Origin: Desulfosporosinus acidiphilus SJ4
Lineage (GTDB): Bacteria; Bacillota; Desulfitobacteriia; Desulfitobacteriales; Desulfitobacteriaceae
Assembly: GCF_000255115.2 (NCBI RefSeq)
Contig: NC_018068.1
Location: 4,063,977 to 4,127,976, forward strand
Reading direction: 5' to 3'
DNA: 64,000 nt
Shown: piece by piece, positions 24,597 through 33,326 of the stretch
How the letters are laid out: every line of letters starts with the position of its first letter
Position numbering within the stretch: position 1 is the stretch's first letter
Notes under the pieces: model-generated
What the model saw: the letters and a program-made list of their open reading frames with translations, nothing else
The model's database searches: none
What the model was told of the DNA's origin: nothing
Translations under genes and position numbers: made by a program

Positions 24597-24982
24597 GTCA
24601 ACTTAACTTTTGTATCTGGTATTCAACTCGCCAGAATTAACTTGTGTTTATATTTCGCTGAAAGTGAGATCATTTTGACTTGAAAGCTAGGATAAACGCA
24701 AAGAACAATTGAGAAAAATTGTAATGATTCAGTGATCTCTAGGTGACTTTTCACTTTGAATGAAAACTCTAACGGATTCTTCTAAACTTAGGTATTTAGG
24801 TATCCTCATAGGAAGTCTTGACGTTTGCACCTTATCCTAACTTCCGCTTTTCTTATACTAATGACCAACTAGAAGTTAATTTCCAAGTTAATTGTTAATG
24901 CTTCATGGATAATCGAAAATATTTTCATTTGAGAATAATTAGATGATTTATACAAAAAATAAAGTTTAAAGTATGTTTTATT
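24597..24982. other. non-coding gap upstream of the copper operon
   Basis: AT-rich, no open frame. It should contain the csoR-copA-copZ promoter and operator, but I see no clear CsoR-type palindrome (GTATAC...GTATAC). Confidence 0.4.
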
Positions 24983-25459
24983 ATGAGGCAAAGTAATAAA
25001 ACAATCATCATAATTGTATGTATTCTTACAGTGTTTGTTTTAATTGGTTGTAATACCCAACAACCAAATGCGTCAGCCCCTTCACAAACACCTGCTCCAG
25101 CAACAACAGGTACTACTGCTGGAACCACAGCGGGAACTCCATCGTGCGCTGTCTGCCAACATCAAGGAGGAAACCCGGAAAACCGAACGAGCCCACATGA
25201 TGATAAAACGATTAAAGCACTAGTGACCCGAATGAACAAAATTGAAGGACAAATTCGGGGGATCAAGGGAATGATCGAGCGTCACGCTTATTGTGACGAT
25301 GTTCTTAACCAGATCTCTTCCGCACAATCGGCTCTAGACGGCGTATCACGTCTACTTTTGGAAAAACATATGAAATCCTGCATCAAAGAACAACTTGAGA
25401 CAGGGGACGAGCAGGTGATCGACGAGGTACTTCAAACTATTTTTCGAATGATTCGATAA
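24983..25459 (+). CDS. csoR: CsoR-family copper sensor domain fused to a lipoprotein signal peptide
   Basis: 158 residues. Residues 1-23 are a lipoprotein signal with lipobox VLIGC. Then a Pro/Thr/Ala linker (about 24-52) leads into SCAVCQHQ and a complete CsoR/DUF156 helical domain (about 75-158). The C-H-C Cu(I) ligands are present: AYCDD, then KHMKSC. CsoR proteins are cytoplasmic repressors of copA, so a signal peptide on one is very odd. No in-frame ATG, GTG or TTG start exists between the leader and the domain core. There is no strong RBS at the ATG. It is followed after 26 bp by copA. Confidence 0.8.
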   Translation: MRQSNKTIIIIVCILTVFVLIGCNTQQPNASAPSQTPAPATTGTTAGTTAGTPSCAVCQHQGGNPENRTSPHDDKTIKALVTRMNKIEGQIRGIKGMIERHAYCDDVLNQISSAQSALDGVSRLLLEKHMKSCIKEQLETGDEQVIDEVLQTIFRMIR

Positions 25460-25485
25460 AACCTCTCGATTTAGGAGGAGGATTA

Positions 25486-28194
25486 ATGATGGCTGAAAAA
25501 GTAAGTCGGGAGGATAAGATCATTAACGTCCAAGGCATGACGTGTGAACACTGCGTCAAGCATGTGACGAAAGCCTTGGAAAAACTCCCGAGTGTCGAAC
25601 GAGTCCAAGTGTCCCTAGAAAATTCCCAAGCCACGTTTAATTATAACCCGTCCCAAGTTACGCTAGCAGATATTCGGGCAGTGATCGAGGACGCGGGATA
25701 TTCTATGGATAATGCGGAAAATGTGCCAGCAAACAAGGATTCAAGCAGTACTGCTCCTGTGGATAAAGAAATTGAAAGTGCTGTAACAACTGTATCTTCT
25801 AAACAACAACAACTGTTTAAGATTTCAGGTATGACGTGTGCTAACTGTGCCTTAACGATCGAAAAGGGACTTAAGAAAATGCCTGGGGTTAAAACAGCAG
25901 CTGTAAACTTTGCCTCAGAAAAACTTTCTATAGATATTGATCCTAGTGTTGTGAAAGAAGAAGAAATCCTCGCCAAAATTAAGGACCTAGGTTACGGTGC
26001 TTCTACTGATGGCAATGAAGGAAAGCAACAGTTTAAAGTCAGCGGTATGACCTGCGCCAACTGTGCCTTAACGATTGAGAAAAAGCTCAAAGGCACACCT
26101 GGTGTACAACATGCAGCGGTGAATTTCGCCACCGAAACGGTCACTGTAGAATTTGACCCTGCAGCAACAAATATGGGCGAAATTTACGATCAAGTCCGCG
26201 ATGCGGGGTATATTCCTTTAGATAATAAGGCAGACAATCAGGAGGATCAGACCGCCATCAAACAACGAAATTGGCTGATTTTTAGTGCGGCGCTTGCTTT
26301 ACCCATCATACCGCTGATGTATCTTCCGATGTCCAAAACGCAAATATATTCCATGCTCATTTTAGCCACAATTGTACAGTTCACTGCAGGTTGGACCTTT
26401 TATCGTGGGGCTTACCACTCCTTGAAAAATCACTCGTCGAACATGGATGTTTTGGTCGCATTGGGGATCACCGCCTCGTATGGTTATAGCCTCATGACAA
26501 CCTTTCCTAACATTTTCTTCACTGGACCTACCTTTTTTGATACATCCGCTTTGCTAATTGTGTTTGTACGATTTGGAAAATATCTTGAAGCGAAGGCGAA
26601 AGGTCGAGCAGGCCAAGTTTTAAAACGCTTACTCGAACTTCAGGCGGATAAGGCGCGTCTACTTATTAATGGCGAAGAAAAGGAAGTTGCTGCCTCGGAT
26701 GTTAAAATCGGCGATATTGTGATCGTAAAGCCCGGTGAAAAGATCCCTGTCGATGGGGATATAATAGAAGGACAAGCCAGTATTGATGAGGCGATGGTGA
26801 CAGGAGAATCCATTCCGATTGATAAAGGCGTGGGCGACCCGGTCATTGGAGCAACCATTAACCGTTCAGGTAGTATCAAAGTGAAAACGTCGAAAACCGG
26901 CAAGGATACAATGTTATCTGGGATCATTAAAATGGTCGAAGACGCTCAAGGAGTTAAACCGCCTATTCAACGACTTGCAGATACGATTTCCAACTATTTT
27001 GTGCCTACGGTCGTTGCGATATCCGTAATTACCTTCTTAATTTGGTATTTTGCTTTGCATAGTACATTTGTCTTCGCCTTTACCGCGGCGATTGCGGTTT
27101 TAGTCATTGCTTGTCCTTGTGCCTTAGGACTCGCAACCCCGACCGCCATTATGGTGGGCAGTGGCGTGGGATTAAATCGCGGGATCTTGTTTAAATCTGC
27201 AGCGGTACTTGAGAGCATTGCGCATCTTCAAGCCATTGGCTTTGATAAAACAGGGACGCTTACCAAAGGCGCACCGGAAGTGACAGATATTATTCCATAT
27301 GCCTCACTAAATCGAAAAGAGGTCTTAACTATTACCGCTGCCGGAGAAAATCCATCGATTCATCCCTTAGCGCAGGCTGTCGTTTCCCAAGCGAAGAAAG
27401 AAAATCTTCAAATTCAAGGGGTCTCAAATTATCGAGAAGAAAGTGGCTATGGTGTTGTTTGTACCTATGAAGGGAAATCGTTACTGATCGGAAATATTAA
27501 ACTGATGCAAAAGTATGACGTGGACGTTCAGGAAACGGAACAAGACTTCCAGAGCCTGGCCGAAGCTGGTAAAACAACGAGCTTTATTGCTTTAGATGGC
27601 CGAGTTATTGGCCTGCTTGCACTGGCTGATGTACTTAAAGAAAGCACAAAAGAAGCGATTGCGCGCCTTCAAAAACTCGGTCTCAAAACTTTCATGATCA
27701 CTGGGGATAATAAAAAAGTTGCCAACGTTGTTGGCCAAGAAGTCGGTATTGACGAAATAATTGCTGAAATCTTACCGCAGGATAAGATCAATATCATTAA
27801 AAAGTATCAAGCTCAAGGGCTTAAGGTCGCTATGGTGGGCGATGGGATTAATGACGCCCCAGCTTTGGCCCAAGCTGATATTGGGATTGCAATAGGTTCA
27901 GGAACGGATGTTGCCAAAGAGACAGGAGACATCGTCCTCGTCCGCAATGATCTCCTAGATGTAGAACGTGCAATACGCTTAGGGCGTAAAACACTAAGGA
28001 AAATCAAACAAAATCTTTTCTGGGCGTTAATTTACAATGCCATTGGGATTCCAATAGCGGCCGGTGCGCTCTACCCATTAACCGGTAAACTTTTACCACC
28101 CGAGTGGGCTGGCTTGGCCATGGCTTTCTCATCAGTATCAGTTGTCACGAGTTCCCTCTTATTAAGAAGCTATGATAGAAAACTGGTGAATTAG
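25486..28194 (+). CDS. copA: CopA-type Cu(I)-exporting P1B-ATPase with three HMA domains
   Basis: 902 residues. Three N-terminal metal-binding domains carry GMTCEHC (Cys20/23), GMTCANC (Cys118/121) and GMTCANC (Cys190/193). The P1B core follows: TGES actuator motif, [12 protein letters not shown] (CPC in the sixth core helix), DKTGTLTKG phosphorylation site, a HP motif (SIHPLAQ) and [18 protein letters not shown] hinge. It pumps Cu(I) out of the cytoplasm with ATP. Three HMA domains exceed the one or two common in Firmicutes. AGGAGGAGGA precedes the ATG. Middle gene of csoR-copA-copZ. Confidence 0.95.
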   Translation: MMAEKVSREDKIINVQGMTCEHCVKHVTKALEKLPSVERVQVSLENSQATFNYNPSQVTLADIRAVIEDAGYSMDNAENVPANKDSSSTAPVDKEIESAVTTVSSKQQQLFKISGMTCANCALTIEKGLKKMPGVKTAAVNFASEKLSIDIDPSVVKEEEILAKIKDLGYGASTDGNEGKQQFKVSGMTCANCALTIEKKLKGTPGVQHAAVNFATETVTVEFDPAATNMGEIYDQVRDAGYIPLDNKADNQEDQTAIKQRNWLIFSAALALPIIPLMYLPMSKTQIYSMLILATIVQFTAGWTFYRGAYHSLKNHSSNMDVLVALGITASYGYSLMTTFPNIFFTGPTFFDTSALLIVFVRFGKYLEAKAKGRAGQVLKRLLELQADKARLLINGEEKEVAASDVKIGDIVIVKPGEKIPVDGDIIEGQASIDEAMVTGESIPIDKGVGDPVIGATINRSGSIKVKTSKTGKDTMLSGIIKMVEDAQGVKPPIQRLADTISNYFVPTVVAISVITFLIWYFALHSTFVFAFTAAIAVLVIACPCALGLATPTAIMVGSGVGLNRGILFKSAAVLESIAHLQAIGFDKTGTLTKGAPEVTDIIPYASLNRKEVLTITAAGENPSIHPLAQAVVSQAKKENLQIQGVSNYREESGYGVVCTYEGKSLLIGNIKLMQKYDVDVQETEQDFQSLAEAGKTTSFIALDGRVIGLLALADVLKESTKEAIARLQKLGLKTFMITGDNKKVANVVGQEVGIDEIIAEILPQDKINIIKKYQAQGLKVAMVGDGINDAPALAQADIGIAIGSGTDVAKETGDIVLVRNDLLDVERAIRLGRKTLRKIKQNLFWALIYNAIGIPIAAGALYPLTGKLLPPEWAGLAMAFSSVSVVTSSLLLRSYDRKLVN

Positions 28195-28217
28195 ATTTGA
28201 TTAAGGAGGTGAAAAAG

Positions 28218-28415
28218 ATGAGCCAAACTACACTTAAAGTTGAAGGTATGACCTGCAACCACTGTAAAATGAGAGTTGAAAAAGCACTCCAAGGGGTTAG
28301 CGGTGTCGAAAGCGTTCAAGTGGATCTCGCTGCTAAATCAGCTACAGTATCAGGAACCGCAGATCGTGCAGAACTGATTAACGCGATTTTAGAAGCTGGT
28401 TATACTGGAGAATAA
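28218..28415 (+). CDS. copZ: CopZ copper chaperone
   Basis: 65 residues starting MSQTTLK at 28218, preceded by AAGGAGG at the right distance; the longer TTG start at 28197 is less likely. A single HMA domain with GMTCNHC binds Cu(I) and hands it to CopA. It lies 23 bp after copA in the same operon and ends before a terminator. Confidence 0.9.
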   Translation: MSQTTLKVEGMTCNHCKMRVEKALQGVSGVESVQVDLAAKSATVSGTADRAELINAILEAGYTGE

Positions 28416-28463
28416 CACTTACTCATCGGAGTATAAGAATACAGAGATCTCCTTGAAGGATTG

Positions 28464-28504
28464 GGGCCGTCTTTTCCAAAGTTTTAGGAAAAGTCGGCCT
28501 TTTA
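28464..28504 (+). terminator. terminator of the csoR-copA-copZ operon
   Basis: GGGGCCGTCTTTTCC / GGAAAAGTCGGCCT stem followed by TTT. Confidence 0.75.
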
Positions 28505-28584
28505 TCAATTATTCGGCCCTATAAACACCAAATTCATAAACAAAAAGGTATAGTGCAACGACCATAATATACCATTTTTGTATC

Positions 28585-28626
28585 AAAGGACTCTCACAAA
28601 TCTCCTACCTTTTGTGAGAGTCCTTT
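28585..28626. terminator. second hairpin downstream of copZ
   Basis: AAAGGACTCTCACAAA / TTTTGTGAGAGTCCTTT perfect stem next to the Tn3-type transposase fragment. Confidence 0.65.
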
Positions 28627-28869
28627 ATGTGTTACAAAAGTATAAAGTATAATCATTTGGTTGCCAACTGCTTAATTTTCTACAATGTTTTTTACATTAC
28701 TCAAATTCTTCAGGAGCTTAGTGTGCAAGGGCACAAAATTGATGAAGATGCAGTGGCTTCTTTAAGCCCCTATATCACTCAGCATGTTAACCGTTTTGGA
28801 CTGTACAGCCTGGATTTAAACCGTAGACCACCAAGCATTATATATGATTTGGCATTAATCAATGAATAA
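28627..28869 (+). pseudogene. C-terminal fragment of a Tn3-family transposase
   Basis: The 80-residue frame (LVANCLIFYN...LQELSVQGHKID...ASLSPYITQHVNRFGLYSLDL) matches the end of Tn3-family TnpA proteins (usually about 1000 residues). In that family a WN/FHN-type helix is followed by the LSP...EHI-x-x-G-x-Y closing motif. Only the tail remains, and no Tn3 inverted ends were found nearby. It marks a lost transposon beside the copper operon. Confidence 0.7.
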
Positions 28870-28973
28870 GAAGGCAACTGCCCATCGACTAGAAATTACG
28901 AAAAAAAAGTGTGCTGATGCACACTCATACTTATCCACAGGCCCTAAATATATACTTTCCTATACGATAAAAA

Positions 28974-29007
28974 ATAGGATAGGCGCTTATTGTAAGCACC
29001 TATCCTA
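28974..29007 (-). terminator. intrinsic terminator for the Gly/Tyr-tail exported protein gene
   Basis: ATAGGATAGGCGCTTA / TAAGCACCTATCCTAA stem, T-rich on the minus side. Confidence 0.75.
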
Positions 29008-29023
29008 ACTCAAATTTCATTTT

Positions 29024-29473
29024 TTACCAACTCCTGTTGCCGTAATATCCACAACCGTAGCCGTTACCGTAATAACCGCAACCATAGCCATATCCGTATC
29101 CATTTCCATAACTCTTTGGAGTTGATTGATTTGGTACTGGCGGTTGAGGAGTTGGTTGAGTTGGTACCGACTGTTGAGGGACAGTTTGTTGTATACTTTT
29201 TTGCGGTGTTTGGATTTGGTTACCACTATTTTGGGCCACGTCCGGGACAGATGACGTTGCAACTAGTGTACCGATTTTAGGTGCAACTGATGTGCTGACA
29301 GTCGTTAGAACAGGTGCACTGACAGTAGTTTCAACCGGTGTACTAAATGTCGTTGCAGAAGTTGCAGTAGCGTTAGTATTAGAGGAAGTGTGAGCACTGA
29401 CCAACCCGACTGCACCAACCACTAAACCAAGTGATAAGGCACTTACCAAGAATGTATTTTTAATGTTTTTCAT
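29024..29473 (-). CDS. exported Thr/Pro/Gln-rich protein with Gly-Tyr-Cys tail
   Basis: 149 residues: a signal peptide (about 1-27, ending VSAHT), a low-complexity Thr/Ser/Val and Gln/Pro linker, and a tail of GYGYGYGCGYYGNGYGCGYY type. No known domain. It looks like a wall- or coat-associated structural peptide. AAGGATG RBS before the ATG. Its neighbours at 29571, 29977 and 32667 are also small exported or membrane proteins with aromatic Gly/Asn-rich tails. Confidence 0.65.
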   Translation of the reverse strand: MKNIKNTFLVSALSLGLVVGAVGLVSAHTSSNTNATATSATTFSTPVETTVSAPVLTTVSTSVAPKIGTLVATSSVPDVAQNSGNQIQTPQKSIQQTVPQQSVPTQPTPQPPVPNQSTPKSYGNGYGYGYGCGYYGNGYGCGYYGNRSW

Positions 29474-29570
29474 AAAGAATCATCCTTTCTTGTTATACTT
29501 GGAAATAGATGTTTAATTCGTATCTTGTTTGAATCGCAAAAGTATTTATTTTTGAGGGGAAGGTAAAAAG

Positions 29571-29831
29571 TTACCGCAGCAATTCTTTTTTCTTCTTTTG
29601 ATATTCTTCCGAATCAATCTCACTACGGGCATAACGTTCATTCAAAACATCCAAGGCCTGATCTTGCCCAATAAACCCACGTATAAGAACCCCAGAACCT
29701 TTCCGCCGAAATAAACAAACACATAATGCAATCAATACTAGCCAAAAAAGCAACTGGATTCCCATCCCAAGTATCCCCATTCCCCAAAATCCGCTGCCAT
29801 AATATGAGCCACAGCCCCAACCGCTAAACAC
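29571..29831 (-). CDS. SHOCT-domain membrane protein with Gly-rich N-terminus
   Basis: 86 residues from GTG at 29829-29831 (AAGGAGG in front; longer starts lack an RBS). A Gly/Trp/Tyr-rich start (GWGCGSYYGSGFWGMG) leads to a membrane helix (about 25-45), then a SHOCT motif ALDVLNERYARSEIDSEEY. Same build as 38995 and 39381. Function unknown; SHOCT motifs probably mediate oligomerisation. Confidence 0.7.
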   Translation of the reverse strand: MFSGWGCGSYYGSGFWGMGILGMGIQLLFWLVLIALCVCLFRRKGSGVLIRGFIGQDQALDVLNERYARSEIDSEEYQKKKKELLR

Positions 29832-29976
29832 AATTTTCTCCTCCTTTTCGTGAACTCTCGATTTAATCAAGCATACGCGAGATATTGACATTTTTATCAA
29901 GGTCTAGATAAGTGGTAAAAAGGGATAACTTTAAAAATATGGCTCCAATTTTAGAAGTTGCTAAACAATGCGAAGT

Positions 29977-30291
29977 TTACCAACATCCCCGACTCCAATC
30001 GCCGGACTGCCACATGTTCCCACCGTTATTTCCTGGATAATAGTCCCAATTGTAATCTTGCCAGTAATTTGAGTTCATTGGGCCAGACCAGTTTCCATAA
30101 CTCGGAGCATAATAAGTACCTCGCAACCCAAATTGTTGTGTGTCTGACACAGGTTGATTTTGGCCTGCAGGCTGAGTCGTCCGATATATTTTCGGATAGG
30201 CTGGAGATGCTGAGGCAATAGGTGCCCCTACTGTAAGTAGGGTAACACTTCCGAAAAGTACAAGGGCTATTTTAGATAAATTTAGATTCAT
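29977..30291 (-). CDS. exported Trp/Tyr/Asn-rich small protein
   Basis: 104 residues from ATG at 30289-30291 (AAAGGAGAG upstream). Signal peptide with cleavage near IASASPAYP, then a Gln/Pro linker and an aromatic tail (SNYWQDYNWDYYPGNNGG). The tail style is shared with the protein at 32667. An inverted/direct ATGTTA-type site lies 65 bp upstream. No family recognised; probably an output of the neighbouring two-component system. Confidence 0.6.
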   Translation of the reverse strand: MNLNLSKIALVLFGSVTLLTVGAPIASASPAYPKIYRTTQPAGQNQPVSDTQQFGLRGTYYAPSYGNWSGPMNSNYWQDYNWDYYPGNNGGNMWQSGDWSRGCW

Positions 30292-30355
30292 TCTGTTCTC
30301 TCCTTTCAACAATGTTATTAATAGTATAGAGCTGTAATTTTACGCCCACGTCACA

Positions 30356-30378
30356 GATTTTTAACATTTATGTTAAAG
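30356..30378 (-). promoter_or_regulatory. ATGTTA-type operator upstream of the aromatic-tail protein
   Basis: On the minus strand CTTTAACATAA is followed by ATGTTAAAAATC, two half-sites 11 bp apart. The core ATGTTA-x-AATC also occurs at 33250-33274 before the operon that contains the response regulator. Confidence 0.4.
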
Positions 30379-30499
30379 AAGTCAGGCCATGTTGATAAAA
30401 GCGGTCGATTTGTACCGACCGTTTAACTTGCTTAATACTGATTAGTATTTTTCTTAACAGCACTCGTTGTAACATCCTAATGCTACAAACCTTGTTTCA

Positions 30500-31894
30500 T
30501 CAGAATCCTGCCAATTCTCCAGAGGGTAAATAAACGGTAAAAATTGACCCCAATCCTAATCGGCTATCAGCTGTAACCTTCCCACCATGCTTCTCCACAA
30601 TCTGTTTAACAATTGATAATCCCAATCCCGTGCCCGTACCGCGTCTGGACCTTGACTTGTCAACTTTATAAAAACGATCCCAAATGTTATCTAACTCTGA
30701 TGGGGGAATTCCAGGGCCGTCATCTTTAATGGTTATATAGGCTTGTGCAGATTCAAGTCCTAGTTCAACAATAACTTTACCATTTGAGTGATTTACTGCA
30801 TTATCAAGCAAGTTCGTTAGGACTTGTTTCAACCGGTCAATATTTCCTGAAATTGTGATTGTATCTTCAGGTACACAAGTATCGATTCTTACTCCTTTGT
30901 TCTCTGCTAAATGTTTAAAACGTTCGACTGAGACGAGAACTAATTTGTTCAATACAACGTATTCCATGTTGTCAAAGGCTTTGTCCGTGTCCATGGTTTG
31001 CAGGTCAAGCCAATCATCTACCAAACGTTTCAGGCGAGCAGATTCATCGGAAATATTTTGTAAGTATAATTCTTGTTGCTCCTTAGAACGGACTAATCCA
31101 TCAAGAACAGCTTCAGAATATCCCTTGATGACTGTCAAAGGGGTGCGGAGTTCGTGAGAAACGTCAGACAGCAACGCCTGCCTTTGTTTACTTAATTGCT
31201 CAATTGCTTGGATTTTCTGGTCCAATTGTTTGGACATACTGTTAAAACTGCTAGCTAATCGTCCAACTTCATCCTCTGATTCAACAGGAATTTCCCGTCT
31301 GAATTCACCGGAAGCGATGAGCTTCGCGTTTTCCTCCATCTTGACCAGAGGCCGCACTAATTTCCTCGATATAAACACACTGATTATCGTAGCTAGGGCA
31401 ATTCCGAGCAATGCACCACTGAGAGTGATTAACAACATGCTGTTGATATGCTGACTAATCGCTGTCAGCGGACTGCAGATCGCCACCGCCCCTGCAACCT
31501 TTCCATCCTTGATCATAGGAACGGCAGCCAGAAAAACGTCTTGGTTATAACCGTTGACGCGGCCTGCAAAGACGACGTTATTGCCACTCAATACCTTATT
31601 TTTAAAAGCAGATTGTCCAAATAATGAGGATTGAATTTCACAGGAATTTCCCTCATACACTTTGTTGCCGCCTGCATCAATAATCAATATATCAGCATTA
31701 AGAAAATTACTGAGAATGCCCAACCGTTCCTTTAAAGATGAGTCATTGGTTGATTGACGATCGTTATAAATAGTTACAACTTCTTCAGCCTCGTAGATAA
31801 AAAAACGGGCTTGTTGATCGTAGCTAACCGTGCGAATCTCCCGAGCCTGAATAACTACAGAAACTAAAAAAACCCCTAACACTAAGAAAACCAT
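30500..31894 (-). CDS. two-component sensor histidine kinase
   Basis: 464 residues from ATG at 31892-31894. The frame is open a little further upstream without a usual start codon, so the N-terminus may be longer. First membrane helix at the N-terminus, an extracellular sensor part (about 20-150), second helix (about 153-178), HAMP, then the HisKA domain with H247 in LSDVSHELRTPLT. The HATPase part has NLLDNAVNHS, DDGPGIPPSEL and GTGLGLSIV. It phosphorylates the regulator encoded just upstream. The signal is unknown. Confidence 0.92.
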   Translation of the reverse strand: MVFLVLGVFLVSVVIQAREIRTVSYDQQARFFIYEAEEVVTIYNDRQSTNDSSLKERLGILSNFLNADILIIDAGGNKVYEGNSCEIQSSLFGQSAFKNKVLSGNNVVFAGRVNGYNQDVFLAAVPMIKDGKVAGAVAICSPLTAISQHINSMLLITLSGALLGIALATIISVFISRKLVRPLVKMEENAKLIASGEFRREIPVESEDEVGRLASSFNSMSKQLDQKIQAIEQLSKQRQALLSDVSHELRTPLTVIKGYSEAVLDGLVRSKEQQELYLQNISDESARLKRLVDDWLDLQTMDTDKAFDNMEYVVLNKLVLVSVERFKHLAENKGVRIDTCVPEDTITISGNIDRLKQVLTNLLDNAVNHSNGKVIVELGLESAQAYITIKDDGPGIPPSELDNIWDRFYKVDKSRSRRGTGTGLGLSIVKQIVEKHGGKVTADSRLGLGSIFTVYLPSGELAGF

Positions 31895-31914
31895 CGCTAA
31901 CCATAACTTTGTGA

Positions 31915-32616
31915 TTAGACTTTTGCGGAGTGACCATTTAATTCGAATTTGTAACCCACCCCTCTAACCGTTTGAATAAAATCGCTGTACCCTGCTTGTT
32001 CGTCCAGTTTCGATCTCAGTCGGTTAACGTGTGTATCCACTGTACGGGAGTCACCACAGTAATCGTAATCCCATACAAGATTTAGCAATTGATCACGGCT
32101 ATAAATGTGACCAGGGTCTTGCACTAGGCAGAGCAACAGATCAAATTCCTTAGTGGTAAGTTTAACAAGTGTACCGTTTACTTCTACTTCTCTTCTGATT
32201 CGGTTAATTTTAAGACCCGGATAAACAATCATATGTTCGTTGATTTGTTCAACATCAAGCCGCCGAAGAACGGCTTTGACCCGTGCTGCCAATTCACGGG
32301 CACTAAACGGTTTGACAACGTAATCATCCGCCCCTAAATCAAAACCTAATACACGATCATTTTCTTCACCTTTAGCAGTTAACATAATAATTGGAATCTG
32401 GGTTTCCTTCCTGAGAATCTTACACACGGTCCATCCGTCCAGTTCTGGCATCATCAAGTCTAAAAGAATCAAATCAATGGAATGATTGCGCACCAGATCA
32501 AGCACCTGTTTTCCGTTAGAAGCTTCGAATATCACCAAACCGTCTGCTTCCAGATAGAGCTTCACGATTTCTCGAATCCGTTCATCATCGTCCGCAATCA
32601 AGACGTTATTTCTCAT
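31915..32616 (-). CDS. OmpR/PhoB-family response regulator
   Basis: 233 residues from ATG at 32614-32616 (GTGGAGG upstream), preferred over a longer start at 32709. Receiver domain with acidic pocket DDD (10-12), phosphoacceptor D53 (LLDLMMPELDG) and K in MLTAKG. A C-terminal winged helix with LTTKEFDLLLCL and DTHVNRLRSKLD follows. The kinase gene follows 20 bp downstream. Regulators of this family bind direct repeats 11 bp apart, so it is a candidate for either of the two 11-bp-spaced motif types in this window. Confidence 0.93.
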   Translation of the reverse strand: MRNNVLIADDDERIREIVKLYLEADGLVIFEASNGKQVLDLVRNHSIDLILLDLMMPELDGWTVCKILRKETQIPIIMLTAKGEENDRVLGFDLGADDYVVKPFSARELAARVKAVLRRLDVEQINEHMIVYPGLKINRIRREVEVNGTLVKLTTKEFDLLLCLVQDPGHIYSRDQLLNLVWDYDYCGDSRTVDTHVNRLRSKLDEQAGYSDFIQTVRGVGYKFELNGHSAKV

Positions 32617-32666
32617 CAGAGTTCCTCCACTTGCTCGGTCGGATTTATAACATTCTCCTGAGCTTA

Positions 32667-33176
32667 TTAACGATGCCCGTAAGTTCCCGACTCGGACCCG
32701 TTGTTCCAATTGCTAGAATACCAACTATAAGACGGGCGAAAGTCTGACCCCATTGGTCTGCACCAATAACCACCCTTTTGGTTACCTGGTGTGGTTGTAC
32801 CAGGGGTTGGTGCCACTGTTTGGGAAGAAACGGGCTGTATTGAGGAGGTTTTATTTGTTACTGTCGGCGGAGCAGACGAAGGGGTTGAAGAATTACCCGG
32901 CTTAACTAAAGCGAATGTCTGTTGTGAATTAGATGGGGAAGAGTTAGATGCAACCGATGAAGTAGAATCTGGTTCTGACAGTGGAGCATTCGCTTGGACT
33001 TGTGGTGGATGTTTAACTAAGGTTTTTTGCGTAGTCTGAGCCTGATTTTGAGCAGTATTGGATGGCCAAGACTGTTCCCACGGAGCTGGAGCAGCAATAC
33101 TTCGAACCGTAGTTATTCCAATAACGGCAAATACGATAAGGCCGCCGATTACGAGCAGATTTTTAAGACTTCTCAT
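32667..33176 (-). CDS. signal-anchored Pro/Ser/Thr-rich exported protein
   Basis: 169 residues: N-terminal signal/anchor (about 6-26), a long low-complexity Ser/Thr/Pro/Gln linker, and a C-terminal aromatic patch (GGYWCRPMGSDF, SYSWYSSNWNNG). No recognised domain. AAAGGAG RBS. It is the first gene of the operon with the response regulator (50-bp gap) and kinase, so it may be an accessory sensor or a target. Confidence 0.65.
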   Translation of the reverse strand: MRSLKNLLVIGGLIVFAVIGITTVRSIAAPAPWEQSWPSNTAQNQAQTTQKTLVKHPPQVQANAPLSEPDSTSSVASNSSPSNSQQTFALVKPGNSSTPSSAPPTVTNKTSSIQPVSSQTVAPTPGTTTPGNQKGGYWCRPMGSDFRPSYSWYSSNWNNGSESGTYGHR

Positions 33177-33249
33177 TAATCTACAACTCCTTTAACTAAA
33201 AGCTATTTATATCAATTGTACCCTAATACCATAGTTGTGACAGCATTGA

Positions 33250-33274
33250 GATTCTAACATTTTTGTAACATAAG
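33250..33274 (-). promoter_or_regulatory. ATGTTA direct repeat upstream of the two-component operon
   Basis: Minus strand: ATGTTACAAAA ATGTTAGAATC, half-sites 11 bp apart, followed by TGTCAC and TACAAT 16 bp apart, a possible -35/-10 pair. Suggests autoregulation. Confidence 0.4.
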
Positions 33275-33276
33275 AA

Positions 33277-33311
33277 AATATAACATAAGCCGACTGGGCT
33301 TATGTTATATT
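33277..33311 (-). terminator. terminator after the broken cadA-type gene
   Basis: AATATAACATAAGCC / GGGCTTATGTTATATT stem around GACT (one G shared with the arm). Confidence 0.75.
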
Positions 33312-33326
33312 CTAGATTTACGCAAG

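Noticed and set aside
24983-25459. A shorter, normal CsoR starting inside the frame
   Set aside because: No in-frame ATG, GTG or TTG lies between the lipoprotein leader and the CsoR core; the first internal starts would delete part of helix one.
28627-28869. Independent small gene after copZ
   Set aside because: The translation matches only the extreme C-terminus of Tn3-family transposases, so it is a fragment.
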